The position numbers and the translations under genes are program-made. From Pontiellaceae bacterium B12227 (GTDB taxonomy: Bacteria > Verrucomicrobiota > Kiritimatiellia > Kiritimatiellales > Pontiellaceae), in the NCBI GenBank assembly GCA_029432775.1, contig JAROAZ010000031.1, positions 1-61,518 on the forward strand: DNA of 61,518 nt. Reading direction: 5' to 3'. Positions 43,548 to 52,509 of the stretch are shown one piece after another. Under the pieces are notes generated by a model that saw only the letters and a list, made by a program, of their open reading frames with translations, was not told the origin of the DNA and ran no database searches. The first letter of the stretch is position 1; the number at the start of each line of letters is the position of its first letter.

Positions 43548-43934
43548 ATGGCCACACCCATCCTTGTTGATACGGACGTAATGATTGACTTCCTACGTGG
43601 CAACCCCAAAGCAGGGGCATTGCTTAAGGCCAATACCGCCAATATGATTCTGCCGGCCATGGTGGTTGCCGAACTCTATGCCGGCGTGCGCGGAGATCAG
43701 GAGAAAGATACATTGGATGCCCTGATGACGCTCTTTCGCATCATCCCGGTTTCCGCTGAGCTCGCCCGCAAAGGGGGACTTCTTAAAAATCAATATTGCA
43801 AATCCCACGGAACCGGCCTCGCCGATGCCATCATCGCAGCAACCGCAATCGGGGAAAAGGCCGATCTCAAAACCCTGAATACAAAACACTATCCCATGCT
43901 CAAGGGATTGCGCGCCCCCTATCGGAAGTCATAG
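43548..43934 (+). CDS. PIN-domain ribonuclease toxin (VapC type)
   Basis: A 128-residue PIN-domain protein. The acidic metal ligands are visible: Asp in ILVDTDVMIDFL, Glu in VVAELYAGVR, Asp in GTGLADAIIAATA and a late Asn/Asp in LKTLNTKHY. Inferred to cleave RNA when free of the antitoxin. The stop is 3 bp before the hemN ATG, so haem-gene transcription runs through this module. Confidence 0.9.
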   Translation: MATPILVDTDVMIDFLRGNPKAGALLKANTANMILPAMVVAELYAGVRGDQEKDTLDALMTLFRIIPVSAELARKGGLLKNQYCKSHGTGLADAIIAATAIGEKADLKTLNTKHYPMLKGLRAPYRKS

Positions 43935-43937
43935 CCC

Positions 43938-45290
43938 ATGCAACCAATAAAAGTCAGCCTGGATCAGCTACGGAAGTATAATCAGCCGGGGCCCCGCTAT
44001 ACCTCATACCCGCCTGCCACCCATTTTACGGAAGCGTTTCAAGTTTCAGGTTTCAGGTTTCAAGCCTCCCCCCTATCCCTCTACTTCCACCTGCCCTTCT
44101 GTAAAACCCAATGCCTTTACTGCGGCTGCACCAACGTCGTCACCGGCGACCAGTCGAAAAGCGCTGAATATATCGGCTATCTGGAAAAAGAGATCGCCCT
44201 GCGCAAACCGCAGATTGCCCAGGACTCTGAAGTGGTCCAGGTGCAGCTCGGCGGCGGCACGCCCACCTTTTTCCAACCCTCGGAACTCGAACAGCTCGGC
44301 GAGCTGATCCGGCAGAATTTCCCCCTGGCCGGAACGGTCGAAGCGGGCGTTGAGATTGATCCCCGCTCGCTGACCCCCGAAAAAGTACAGGCCCTGTGCA
44401 AGGCCGGCTTCAACCGGGCCTCGCTCGGTGTGCAGGATACCAATCTGGAAGTCCAGAAAACGATTTCCCGGATTCAATCGCTGGCGCTGATCAGCGATTC
44501 GAACAAACTGCTGCGCGAAAGCGGATTCGAATCGGTTAACTTTGATCTCATCTACGGACTGCCCAGCCAGACCGAATCGACTTTCCTGCAAACGCTTGAA
44601 GATTCTCTGATCTTTGCGCCCGATCGCTTTGCCATCTACAGCTATGCGCATATTCCGTGGATCAAATCCTTTCAGAAAAGTTTTGAGGATAAACTGCCCG
44701 ATCCCGAGCTCAAGATGCGCCTGCTGCAGCTGACCATTGAAAAGCTTACCGAAGCCGGCTACGTCTATATCGGCATGGACCATTTTGCAAAGCCCGACGA
44801 TGGCATGGCCCGGGCGCTGAACAATGGAACCCTGCAGCGCAACTTCCAGGGCTACAGCACCCATAAGGGCGTCGATCTGCACGGATTCGGCATGTCGGCC
44901 ATTTCGCACGCGGGCGGAAACTATTTCCAGAACGAAAAAGAGCTCGATTCCTATTATGCTGCGCTGGACGGAAGCTCCCTCCCGATCATCCGCGGGTACG
45001 AAATGACGGATGACGACCGCATTCGCTATCAGGCCATCATGCACATCATGTGCAACCTCTATATCGACTATGCCTCCCTCTCCGCCGAACTCGGCGTCGA
45101 CTTCACCGATTACTTTAAGGCCGACCTCGCCTCTCTGGACGATCTGGAAGCCGACGGCCTGCTGCAGCGCGAAGAAGCGGGCCTGCGTGTCACCCCGCTC
45201 GGCCGCCTGTTTATCCGGATCATCGCCATGCGTTTCGATGCCTATCTCCAGGCAGAAAACCGCAAAGGTCGCTACTCGCAAACCGTTTAA
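43938..45290 (+). CDS. hemN: Oxygen-independent coproporphyrinogen III oxidase
   Basis: A 450-residue radical SAM enzyme making protoporphyrinogen IX anaerobically. YNQPGPRYTSYPPATHF and the cluster-binding Cys residues of FHLPFCKTQCLYCGC are diagnostic for HemN as opposed to HemW. LGGGTPTFF, GASLGVQD-like RASLGVQDTN and YGLPSQT are also present. Between YTSYPP and the Cys motif lies a tandem word repeat (44039-44066, read FQVSGFRFQ), probably inserted. Oxygen independence suggests an anaerobic or facultative life. Confidence 0.93.
   Translation: MQPIKVSLDQLRKYNQPGPRYTSYPPATHFTEAFQVSGFRFQASPLSLYFHLPFCKTQCLYCGCTNVVTGDQSKSAEYIGYLEKEIALRKPQIAQDSEVVQVQLGGGTPTFFQPSELEQLGELIRQNFPLAGTVEAGVEIDPRSLTPEKVQALCKAGFNRASLGVQDTNLEVQKTISRIQSLALISDSNKLLRESGFESVNFDLIYGLPSQTESTFLQTLEDSLIFAPDRFAIYSYAHIPWIKSFQKSFEDKLPDPELKMRLLQLTIEKLTEAGYVYIGMDHFAKPDDGMARALNNGTLQRNFQGYSTHKGVDLHGFGMSAISHAGGNYFQNEKELDSYYAALDGSSLPIIRGYEMTDDDRIRYQAIMHIMCNLYIDYASLSAELGVDFTDYFKADLASLDDLEADGLLQREEAGLRVTPLGRLFIRIIAMRFDAYLQAENRKGRYSQTV
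44039..44066 (+). repeat. Tandem word repeat GTTTCAG inside hemN
   Basis: Four near-identical 7-8 bp units (TTTCAAG, TTTCAGG, TTTCAGG, TTTCAAG) in frame within hemN, at a variable loop before the catalytic Cys motif. It looks like a single arm of the intergenic word-repeat class in this genome. Confidence 0.6.
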
Positions 45291-45319
45291 TGGCTTCCTG
45301 CCACAGGAGTTAACCTCCC

Positions 45320-46621
45320 ATGAAACTTATATTCTGTCTCTTGTCTGCGTTCATTCTGCACGGAACGGCATACGCCGGAGTGCAAAACGGCCTCGTTGAA
45401 ATTGATTCACTTAAGGAACTCCGCGCGTACGCTTCAGCAAGCAACATCACGGTGCGCATGAAGCCGGGCACCTACCGGATTGAGGAAGCACCGGATCATC
45501 ACTTTTTCCGCTTTACCGGCTCGGACTCCCGCTACGATCTGCGGGGTGTGACTTTCGAGATCGACAACCGTCTGTTTTCCAAATTCGGCGTGGTGCCGGG
45601 TAAGAACGGGTTCTACTGCGTAATCGATCTGATCGGCGACGGCATTGTGATGGAAGGATTAACAACGAAAAACATCGGCGGAGAACACAGCGCCCAGAGC
45701 CGTAACAAGATTTTCAATGTGGTCGGCTCGAACGTAACACTGAAGGATGTCGATATCACGACCTCCGGTTCCTCCCCCTGGGGCTACGGCAGCCTCTACG
45801 GCCTCGGCGGCGGCGTAGTCCGGAAGATGAACGGCATCCGCGTCGGCTGGCCGGCAAAGAATTCCAGCCTGATCAACTGCAAGGTGCACATGCGCGCCAT
45901 GGGCCATGCCATCTTTGTGCAGGGTGCCGAAGGCACGCTGATTGAAAACTGTCATGTCGATGGCCTGCTGCGGCCAACCAACGAAATTCTGGCCGAAGAA
46001 TCCGGCTTTGCCTTTGAGCAGAATTTTAAAGTGAAAACAGGCGGTTATGTTGAAGGCGTGGTTGTCGGCGATGACCGAACGATTCTACCCGACGAAATGC
46101 TCTCGCTGAGCGAGGACGGCATCCGCATGTATCCACACGGCGGGAAAAACAATGCACCCACGCTAAAGACAACCATCCGGAACTGCACGGTCCGCCGGAT
46201 GCGGCGCGGCATCTGCACCGGGCTCACTTCGAGTGCGGACACGGTGATCAACTGCGAAGCGACGGACTGCGTTGCGGCCGGATTCAACATCGGCAATGGC
46301 GACAAACTGAAGAACTGCCGTGCGAACGCACGCTACGCGGAAGCACTGAGCTGCCCCTATTATTCGTCGAAACATGCAGAAGTCGAACTCGACATTCTCG
46401 ACAGCCGGAACGGCTTGGCCAATTCGGTGCTCGCCACCATCAACGGCATCGGTCACCACATCACACTGACCACAGGCAACCCGGCCTTCGTCCCTGCCGG
46501 GTTCACCATCGAAAAAGCCACGAACAAAGGGTATGCATTCTACCAGAAGAAGCAGGGAAAACCCGTTGCGAAAAATATCGAGCTCTCCAACGGGACCTCA
46601 GCGCACGTCGTAACTCCCTAA
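45320..46621 (+). CDS. Secreted right-handed beta-helix protein
   Basis: A 433-residue exported protein with signal peptide (MKLIFCLLSAFILHGTAYA). Repeating short strands with turn Asn residues (SLINCKVHMRA, TLIENCHVDGL, TTIRNCTVRRM, TVINCEATDC, KLKNCRANARY) define a parallel beta-helix of about ten turns, as in pectate lyases and polysaccharide lyases. A catalytic site cannot be assigned; a polysaccharide-acting or surface role is likely. Confidence 0.78.
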   Translation: MKLIFCLLSAFILHGTAYAGVQNGLVEIDSLKELRAYASASNITVRMKPGTYRIEEAPDHHFFRFTGSDSRYDLRGVTFEIDNRLFSKFGVVPGKNGFYCVIDLIGDGIVMEGLTTKNIGGEHSAQSRNKIFNVVGSNVTLKDVDITTSGSSPWGYGSLYGLGGGVVRKMNGIRVGWPAKNSSLINCKVHMRAMGHAIFVQGAEGTLIENCHVDGLLRPTNEILAEESGFAFEQNFKVKTGGYVEGVVVGDDRTILPDEMLSLSEDGIRMYPHGGKNNAPTLKTTIRNCTVRRMRRGICTGLTSSADTVINCEATDCVAAGFNIGNGDKLKNCRANARYAEALSCPYYSSKHAEVELDILDSRNGLANSVLATINGIGHHITLTTGNPAFVPAGFTIEKATNKGYAFYQKKQGKPVAKNIELSNGTSAHVVTP

Positions 46622-47183
46622 GCCGAAATCCATAAAGGTGGCTCCCCGCAGACCGCTTCATTCAGGAGCGACATGCTGGTTACATTCCATACGCGCGGCC
46701 GCTCCGTAGAAACGCAACGCGCAATCAGGAATAATACCAGATTAACCTGAGTTATATTTGTTGGCCACTAATACCATTTACCAAAACATATTGGTCTAAA
46801 CTACGGGTTCGTTCCTCGCAGAGCAGCAGAGATCGCAGAGTAAAACAGGCAATCTCTCTGTGTGCTCTGCGCCTTTGCGAGGGATCAATTGTATACCGGA
46901 AAGTTTTCACGATTGGTATAATGCAGGAATGAGAAAAGAACAGGCCTGTTCCTGCTGAAGCCGGTTACTGCATAAAAAATCCAGCGCGAAAACGAACCGG
47001 AAAAACCCGGGCCCTAAACTTCACAAGACATTCGAAGTAAAGCAGTTCTCTTTCCTCGGTTCCTCGTGTTCGTAAATTAGATTATCAAAGTCTTAAATCC
47101 ACAATCTCCATGGCATTCAATATGCTTACATCCCTGTGCACATTTTAATCATAAAAGATTTATCTTAACTGGAGATATTCGGC
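46622..47183. other. Non-coding stretch holding the second MITE copy
   Basis: About 560 bp with no credible gene. It contains the mobile element at 46771-46918. The last about 120 bp are AT-rich and lead into the ACTGGAGAT ribosome-binding site of the PEP-CTERM gene. Confidence 0.6.
46771..46918 (-). mobile_element. MITE-like element, copy 2
   Basis: A 148-bp element, inverted relative to the copy at 15710-15860, flanked by TA at 46769-46770 and 46919-46920. Shared stretches include GTGAAAACTTTCCGG, CCGTAGTTTAGACCA and the GCAGAG/CTCTGCG core hairpin. It lies in an intergenic region and encodes nothing. Confidence 0.75.
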
Positions 47184-48101
47184 ATGAAGCTGAAACAAAA
47201 TATTTTATTCGTAATCACCGCAGCATTACTGGCAGGAAATGGCTGGTCGGAAGTTTATATCACCGAGTCCTTCACCGGAACCTCAGCAGATAACTGGAGT
47301 TTCACATCGGGTTCGGGCGCAGGTGCGTCGTTGACCGCAGCAAGCGGGCTCGACAGTAACGGCGACGGCTGGCTCCGGCTGACTCAGGACGCAGCCAGTC
47401 AATCATCGTTTGTATACAACAACCAACGGCTTTCAACTGCACACGGTCTTGTGTTCGAGTTTGATTTTGTGATCTGGGGAGCCAACAGCAGTCTGGCCGA
47501 CGGCTTCACGCTGGCTCTTTTTGATGCCGACGCAACTCCGATTGCCGGAGGCACGGGAGGCTCTCTGGGCTATGCACAGCACTCCAGTCAAGGCAGTGTC
47601 GGTCTGAACGGCGGGATTGCAGGATTCGGCTTCGATGTTTTCGGAAATTATTCAAAGCCAACCGAAGGGCGTATCGGTGGACCGGGATACTCGCCCAGCA
47701 CGATCGCCATACGCGGCTCAATGGGCGCAACCCGCTCCGACGGCTATGAATACATTACAAACACAGGAAAACTGGACGCTTTTGCAACCCCCAACGCGTC
47801 CAGCCGGGATGATGCCAGTGTCCACACCGTGCGCATCACCATCCCCACCGACAAAAAGATCTCCATCGAATGGAAAACCGAAGAGGAAGAAACCTACACC
47901 ACCTTGCTCGATGAATTCCAGTGCTCTCTGGATTGCCCGGAAGAGGTCATGTTCGGCTTTACCGGAGGAACCGGATCCGTGTCTGCCAACCAGGAAATCC
48001 GCAATCTTTCCGTCAGTAGCATCCCCGAGCCCGGCAGCATGCTCATGATTGCTTTTACCCTTTTCGGCGGCCTATGGATCCGACGCACCTTCCTGCTCTA
48101 A
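47184..48101 (+). CDS. PEP-CTERM protein with L-type lectin-like domain
   Basis: A 305-residue exported protein: signal peptide (residues 1-22, ending GWSEV), a lectin-like beta-sandwich (FTGTSADNWSF, VFEFDFVIWG, GIAGFGFDVFGNYS, VHTVRITIP), and a C-terminal sorting tail IPEPGSMLMIAFTLFGGL followed by Arg-Arg, the PEP-CTERM signal for exosortase processing. No exosortase gene is in this window. Likely an outer-surface or matrix protein. Confidence 0.88.
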   Translation: MKLKQNILFVITAALLAGNGWSEVYITESFTGTSADNWSFTSGSGAGASLTAASGLDSNGDGWLRLTQDAASQSSFVYNNQRLSTAHGLVFEFDFVIWGANSSLADGFTLALFDADATPIAGGTGGSLGYAQHSSQGSVGLNGGIAGFGFDVFGNYSKPTEGRIGGPGYSPSTIAIRGSMGATRSDGYEYITNTGKLDAFATPNASSRDDASVHTVRITIPTDKKISIEWKTEEEETYTTLLDEFQCSLDCPEEVMFGFTGGTGSVSANQEIRNLSVSSIPEPGSMLMIAFTLFGGLWIRRTFLL

Positions 48102-48285
48102 CTCACCCGCTCCCGAACAACGCAAAGGCGGCGGAACCCGCGAACCCCAGCCCCGGCCGGTTGCAGTAGCTTCCGACGCCAGCCCGTTCTTGGCAGAACC
48201 ACTTTTTCTATCATTTGGCTTTTGCCCCACTGCCCCGGGGACTATTCTTTTAAATAGTTTTGCATTCACGTTAAGGGGCTGAAAC

Positions 48286-51200
48286 ATGGGGCACGAACAA
48301 GCGGTTAAGACATTCATCGAGCGTTGGGAAAACTCAGGCGCGGCCGAACGGGCCAACTGCCAAAGCTTCCTTTCCGAACTCTGCGTTTTACTGGACGTCC
48401 CGCCGCCGGAGCCTACCACGCCGGACATTCATCTGAACGCCTATGTGTTCGAGCGCGATGTCACCTTCACCCACGGCGACGGCTCCACCTCCACCGGGCG
48501 GATCGACCTCTACAAACGCGGCGCCTTTGTGCTCGAAGCCAAACAGGGTTCCAATGATTGGAAGTCCGCCGATCCGCTCGAACCGGCGAAGAAGCTGAAG
48601 AAAGGCACCGCCAAGCGCGGCACCGGCGCATGGGACGACGCCATGCTGCGCGCCCGCGGCCAGGCCGAGCAATACATCCGCGCCCTGCCCACCGAAGAAG
48701 GCCGCCCGCCGTTTCTGGTGGTCGTCGATGTCGGCCACTCCATTGAACTTTATTCCGAGTTTTCCTGCACCGGCGGAACCTACATTCCGTTTCCAGCCCC
48801 TGGAAGTCATCGCATCTTCCTGCGCGATCTGGAGCGCCCCGACATCCGCGAACGCCTACGGCAGCTCTGGCAGAACCCCCACGAACTCGACCCTTCCCGG
48901 CGCAGCGCACGCGTCACCCGCGAGATTGCCGACCATTTGGCCGCGCTCGCCGTATCGCTCGAAACCGCCGGCCAGCCCGCCGAGCAGACCGCCGCCTTTC
49001 TCATGCGTTGCCTCTTCACCATGTTTGCTGAAGACGTCGGGCTGCTCACGCGCAACAGCTTCACCCACCTGCTCGAAAGCCTGGTCGACACCCCCGAGCA
49101 CTTTGTGCCCATGGTTGAAGAGCTCTGGCAGAAGATGGACACCGGCGGTTTTTCCACCACACTTCGCACCAACATTCTCCAGTTCAACGGCGGCCTCTTT
49201 GCCGAAAACTCCGCCCTGCCGCTCACCAAAAACCAGCTGCTGCTTCTGGTCGAAGCCGCCAAGGCCGACTGGCGCGATGTGGAGCCCGCCATTTTCGGCA
49301 CGCTGCTCGAACGCGCGCTCGATCCCGTGGAACGCCACAAGCTCGGCGCGCACTACACGCCGCGCGCCTACGTCGAACGCCTCGTGCTGCAAACCGTCAT
49401 CAATCCGGTCCGCGCCGAATGGGAAGCCGTCGGCATTGCCGCCGCCAACCTCGCCGGGCAGGGCGAAATGAAAAAAGCCGTTTCCGAGGTTCGTAAATTC
49501 CACCGCACCCTCTGCCACATCCGCGTGCTCGACCCCGCCTGCGGCACCGGCAACTTTCTCTATGTTGTGCTCGAACACCTCAAGCGCATCGAAGGGGAAA
49601 TTTTCGACACGCTCTTCACCTTCGGCGAAGGCCAGGGCTCGCTCGACATGGCCGGCGAAACCGTCGATCCCCATCAGCTGCTCGGCCTCGAAATCAACCC
49701 GCGCGCCGCCGCCATTGCCGAACTCGTCCTCTGGATCGGCGCGCTCCAGTGGCACTTCCGCAACCGCGGCAACGTACAGCCCGCGCAGCCCATCATCCGC
49801 AACTTCCACAACATCGAATGCCGCGACGCCCTCATTGAATACGACGCCAAAGAAGCCGTGCCCGGCGCAACCCATTGGGACGGACGCACCACCAAACCGC
49901 ACCCCGTCACCGGCAAAGAAGTGCCCGACGAAACCGCGCGCATTCCGGTTTATACCTATTCCAATCCCCGCAAAACCGAATGGCCGCAGGCCGACTACGT
50001 TATTGGAAATCCGCCGTTTATTGGAGCGAGACGTATTCGAATGGCACTAGGCGACAAATATTTGGAAGCTTTACGTAGCCAGTATCCTGAAGTCCCTGAG
50101 AATTGTGATTTTGTTTTGAACTGGTGGCATATCGCGGCAGAGAAAGCTCGTTCAAATGAGATCAAACGCTTCGGCTTTATTACAACCAATACCATTACAC
50201 AGTCATTTGCTCGCAAGTTGTTAACTAAACATATGCAAGCGAAGAAGCCTGTATCCCTAGTGTTTGCGATACCTGACCACCCATGGGTTCAATCAGAGGA
50301 TGGTGCGGCTGTTAGAATTGCAATGACGGCAGGAATGGGAGGAACTCATGAGGGGGATCTCCATACTGTTGTAAGCGAAGATCAAATTGTGGGAGATTCG
50401 CCAGAGATAGAAACTACTGTCCGCCATGGAATGATTGCTCCTGACCTGAGTATAGGAACAAATATTGCATACATAAAAGAGCTCAAAGCAAATGAAGGGA
50501 TGAGCTGTGTTGGATACCAGCTTTCAGGAAAAGGTTTTATTCTCGATTCTTTGAGCAAGGTTCCTTCGGAAGAGCAATCGGTTGTTCTTACTCTGATCAC
50601 CGCTCGAGATATAACGGATAATCGTCCATTACGCAGGGTGATAGACTTCTCGGGCTATCAAGAATCTGATTTGCCTGTGGGATTTCCTTTTTCTTATCAA
50701 TGGATACTTGATCGGGTTCTGCCCGAGAGAAAAACGAATAATCGTAAGAGTGTTCGTGAAAAATGGTGGCTGTACGGAGAGCAACGATCAACTTTTCGGC
50801 CAGCTATTGCTGGCTTGGAGAAAATGGTGGTTACTCCACTGACAAGTAAGCACCGGATGTTTATTTCCTGTGATTCAAAATCCATTTGCGATAGCACAAC
50901 AGTAGTATTTTCACTGGAAGATTCTTTCCATTTAGGCGTGCTCAGTAGCCGGGTTCATGTGTGCTGGGCAATGGCGGCGGGCGGGACATTGGAAGATCGT
51001 CCGCGCTACAACAAAACCCGCTGCTTTGAAACCTTCCCGTTCCCGGAAGCGACGGAGGAGCAGAAGGCGAAGATCCGCGCACTGGGCGAACAGCTCGACG
51101 CGCACCGCAAACGCCAGCAGACGGAGCATCCGGGGCTGACGATGACGGGCATGTATAACGTGCTGACCAAGCTGCGCTCCGGCGAAGCGCTGACCGCCAA

Positions 51201-51714
51201 GGAAAAAACCATCCACGAACAGGGGCTGGTTTCGGTTTTAAAACAAATCCACGACGAGCTCGACGCCGCCGTCGCCGCCGCCTACGGCTGGCCCGCCGAT
51301 CTGGCCGACGCTGAAATCCTCGAACGCCTCGTGGCGCTCAACACCGCCCGCGCCGCCGAAGAGGCGCAAGGCACCATCCGCTGGCTCCGCCCCGAGTTCC
51401 AATGTCCGGAAGAACAAGGCGCACTGAACGTAGACGGAGCTTCCAGCTCCGTTCAGCATGAGCAACGCGCTTCGGCAAACGCAACGAAGCTGGAAGCTCC
51501 GTCTACGAAAAAACAACCGTGGCCCAAATCGCTGCCGGACCAGGTGCAAACCCTGCGCGCCGCCCTCGCCGCCGCGCCCGGGCCGGTTACCGCCGAACAG
51601 CTCGCCCGCACCTTCAGCCGCGCCCGCACCGACCGCGTGGCCGATCTGCTCGAAACCCTAGCCACCCTCGGCCAGGCCCAAAAGATGCCCAACGGCCGGT
51701 ATTCGGCGGGATAG
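48286..51714 (+). CDS. MmeI-like type IIL/IIG restriction-modification enzyme, mosaic
   Basis: A 1142-residue single-chain endonuclease-methyltransferase. N-terminal nuclease motif with the PD-(D/E)xK residues in GRIDLYKRGAFVLEAKQG (about residue 66-83); adenine methyltransferase motif I LDPACGTGNFLYVVLEHL (about 408) and motif IV GNPPFIGARR (about 574). Target-recognition domain about 620-900, then a C-terminal extension. The DNA from about 49990 to 50990, from motif IV through the recognition domain, is visibly poorer in GC than both flanks, a sign that the specificity region was exchanged. A 19-bp inverted repeat (51430-51506) is carried in frame near the C-terminus. No partner R-M gene is seen. 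Confidence 0.87.
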   Translation: MGHEQAVKTFIERWENSGAAERANCQSFLSELCVLLDVPPPEPTTPDIHLNAYVFERDVTFTHGDGSTSTGRIDLYKRGAFVLEAKQGSNDWKSADPLEPAKKLKKGTAKRGTGAWDDAMLRARGQAEQYIRALPTEEGRPPFLVVVDVGHSIELYSEFSCTGGTYIPFPAPGSHRIFLRDLERPDIRERLRQLWQNPHELDPSRRSARVTREIADHLAALAVSLETAGQPAEQTAAFLMRCLFTMFAEDVGLLTRNSFTHLLESLVDTPEHFVPMVEELWQKMDTGGFSTTLRTNILQFNGGLFAENSALPLTKNQLLLLVEAAKADWRDVEPAIFGTLLERALDPVERHKLGAHYTPRAYVERLVLQTVINPVRAEWEAVGIAAANLAGQGEMKKAVSEVRKFHRTLCHIRVLDPACGTGNFLYVVLEHLKRIEGEIFDTLFTFGEGQGSLDMAGETVDPHQLLGLEINPRAAAIAELVLWIGALQWHFRNRGNVQPAQPIIRNFHNIECRDALIEYDAKEAVPGATHWDGRTTKPHPVTGKEVPDETARIPVYTYSNPRKTEWPQADYVIGNPPFIGARRIRMALGDKYLEALRSQYPEVPENCDFVLNWWHIAAEKARSNEIKRFGFITTNTITQSFARKLLTKHMQAKKPVSLVFAIPDHPWVQSEDGAAVRIAMTAGMGGTHEGDLHTVVSEDQIVGDSPEIETTVRHGMIAPDLSIGTNIAYIKELKANEGMSCVGYQLSGKGFILDSLSKVPSEEQSVVLTLITARDITDNRPLRRVIDFSGYQESDLPVGFPFSYQWILDRVLPERKTNNRKSVREKWWLYGEQRSTFRPAIAGLEKMVVTPLTSKHRMFISCDSKSICDSTTVVFSLEDSFHLGVLSSRVHVCWAMAAGGTLEDRPRYNKTRCFETFPFPEATEEQKAKIRALGEQLDAHRKRQQTEHPGLTMTGMYNVLTKLRSGEALTAKEKTIHEQGLVSVLKQIHDELDAAVAAAYGWPADLADAEILERLVALNTARAAEEAQGTIRWLRPEFQCPEEQGALNVDGASSSVQHEQRASANATKLEAPSTKKQPWPKSLPDQVQTLRAALAAAPGPVTAEQLARTFSRARTDRVADLLETLATLGQAQKMPNGRYSAG
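51430..51506. repeat. In-frame 19-bp perfect inverted repeat in the R-M gene
   Basis: GTAGACGGAGCTTCCAGCT (51430-51448) and its exact reverse complement (51488-51506), with a 39-bp spacer, lie within codons for a low-complexity linker (VDGASSSVQHEQ, NATKLEAPSTKK). The segment looks inserted between the C-terminal helices and a final domain. Confidence 0.85.
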
Positions 51715-51723
51715 AATCTATTT

Positions 51724-52383
51724 ATGAATGCTCCCGTTGATCCCAACTCACAAACCTTCGGTATGCCGCCGTGTTTACGAGTTCCTATTGCCGCAGCGAA
51801 TCTGGATGCCATTGAAACCTATGTGGGAACCGTGCGCCGCACGGTTGCGGGGCGGGACGGCCAGACTAAAGCGTTGTTGATCGAGCCGCACAGGATCGGA
51901 GAACCTGAGAAGCCGGAAGCACTCTTGTGGGAACATGCCGACCGGGAGTCTTACATCGACCGGCTGTATCCAGCCCTTCAGGTCTGGGTGCATGTGAATT
52001 ACCGACGCTATCGGAAGGCCTATCTCGATTTCGGGATGCCAATCCCCTCAGCTGGACCGATCCTGGATCATATTCAAAACCGCGAGGCGATTCGGCTGCG
52101 CAATCTCTCACACCCGTACATCAGGTTATGCCCGGTATCGCGGAGGGTCAATTCCAGCGGAGGGCATGCCACCGGCACAGAAGGTATGGAAAAAGAAAAC
52201 CTTCGGGCGGATCTGGCATCTCCTCAGAAAGCGGAAGAAAAACGAAAATTCTTCGCGTCATTCAAGATCGTTTATGCAGATCCCATCGATTTAACAAAAA
52301 TGCTGAATATCCCAACCGGCACGAAGGAACTTCCCGGTGTTGCGACTATGTTGCGCATGTTCTATCTGCCGGGCTCATTTTAA
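51724..52383 (+). CDS. Hypothetical protein, 219 residues
   Basis: Not recognised. It starts 10 bp after the R-M stop with no clear ribosome-binding site, and is charged and soluble without signal peptide or membrane segment. A conspicuous aromatic stretch is YIDRLYPALQVWVHVNYRRYRKAY (quoted in part; about residues 77-100), and the tail KMLNIPTGTKELPGVATMLRMF may form a compact end. Its close spacing suggests co-expression with the R-M gene, possibly an accessory of it. It is not proven to be translated. Confidence 0.55.
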   Translation: MNAPVDPNSQTFGMPPCLRVPIAAANLDAIETYVGTVRRTVAGRDGQTKALLIEPHRIGEPEKPEALLWEHADRESYIDRLYPALQVWVHVNYRRYRKAYLDFGMPIPSAGPILDHIQNREAIRLRNLSHPYIRLCPVSRRVNSSGGHATGTEGMEKENLRADLASPQKAEEKRKFFASFKIVYADPIDLTKMLNIPTGTKELPGVATMLRMFYLPGSF

Positions 52384-52466
52384 TAGGAACGTACTGTAGG
52401 CGAGGCCTCAAAATGCGGTCTGGGACCTCACCGGCCCCCGGCAGAGAGCGCCCGACAAACCTTTCT

Positions 52467-52499
52467 TTATTCGCGTGAATTTGTGTTCATTTGCGGTTA
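52467..52499. repeat. Single-arm word repeat, TTCGCGTGAATTTGTGTTC type
   Basis: Three near-repeats of an approximately 11-bp word (ATTCGCGTGA, ATTTGTGTTC, ATTTGCGGTT) directly before the protoporphyrinogen oxidase gene. The matching opposite arm is absent. Confidence 0.5.
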
Positions 52500-52509
52500 G
52501 ATTAGCTCC

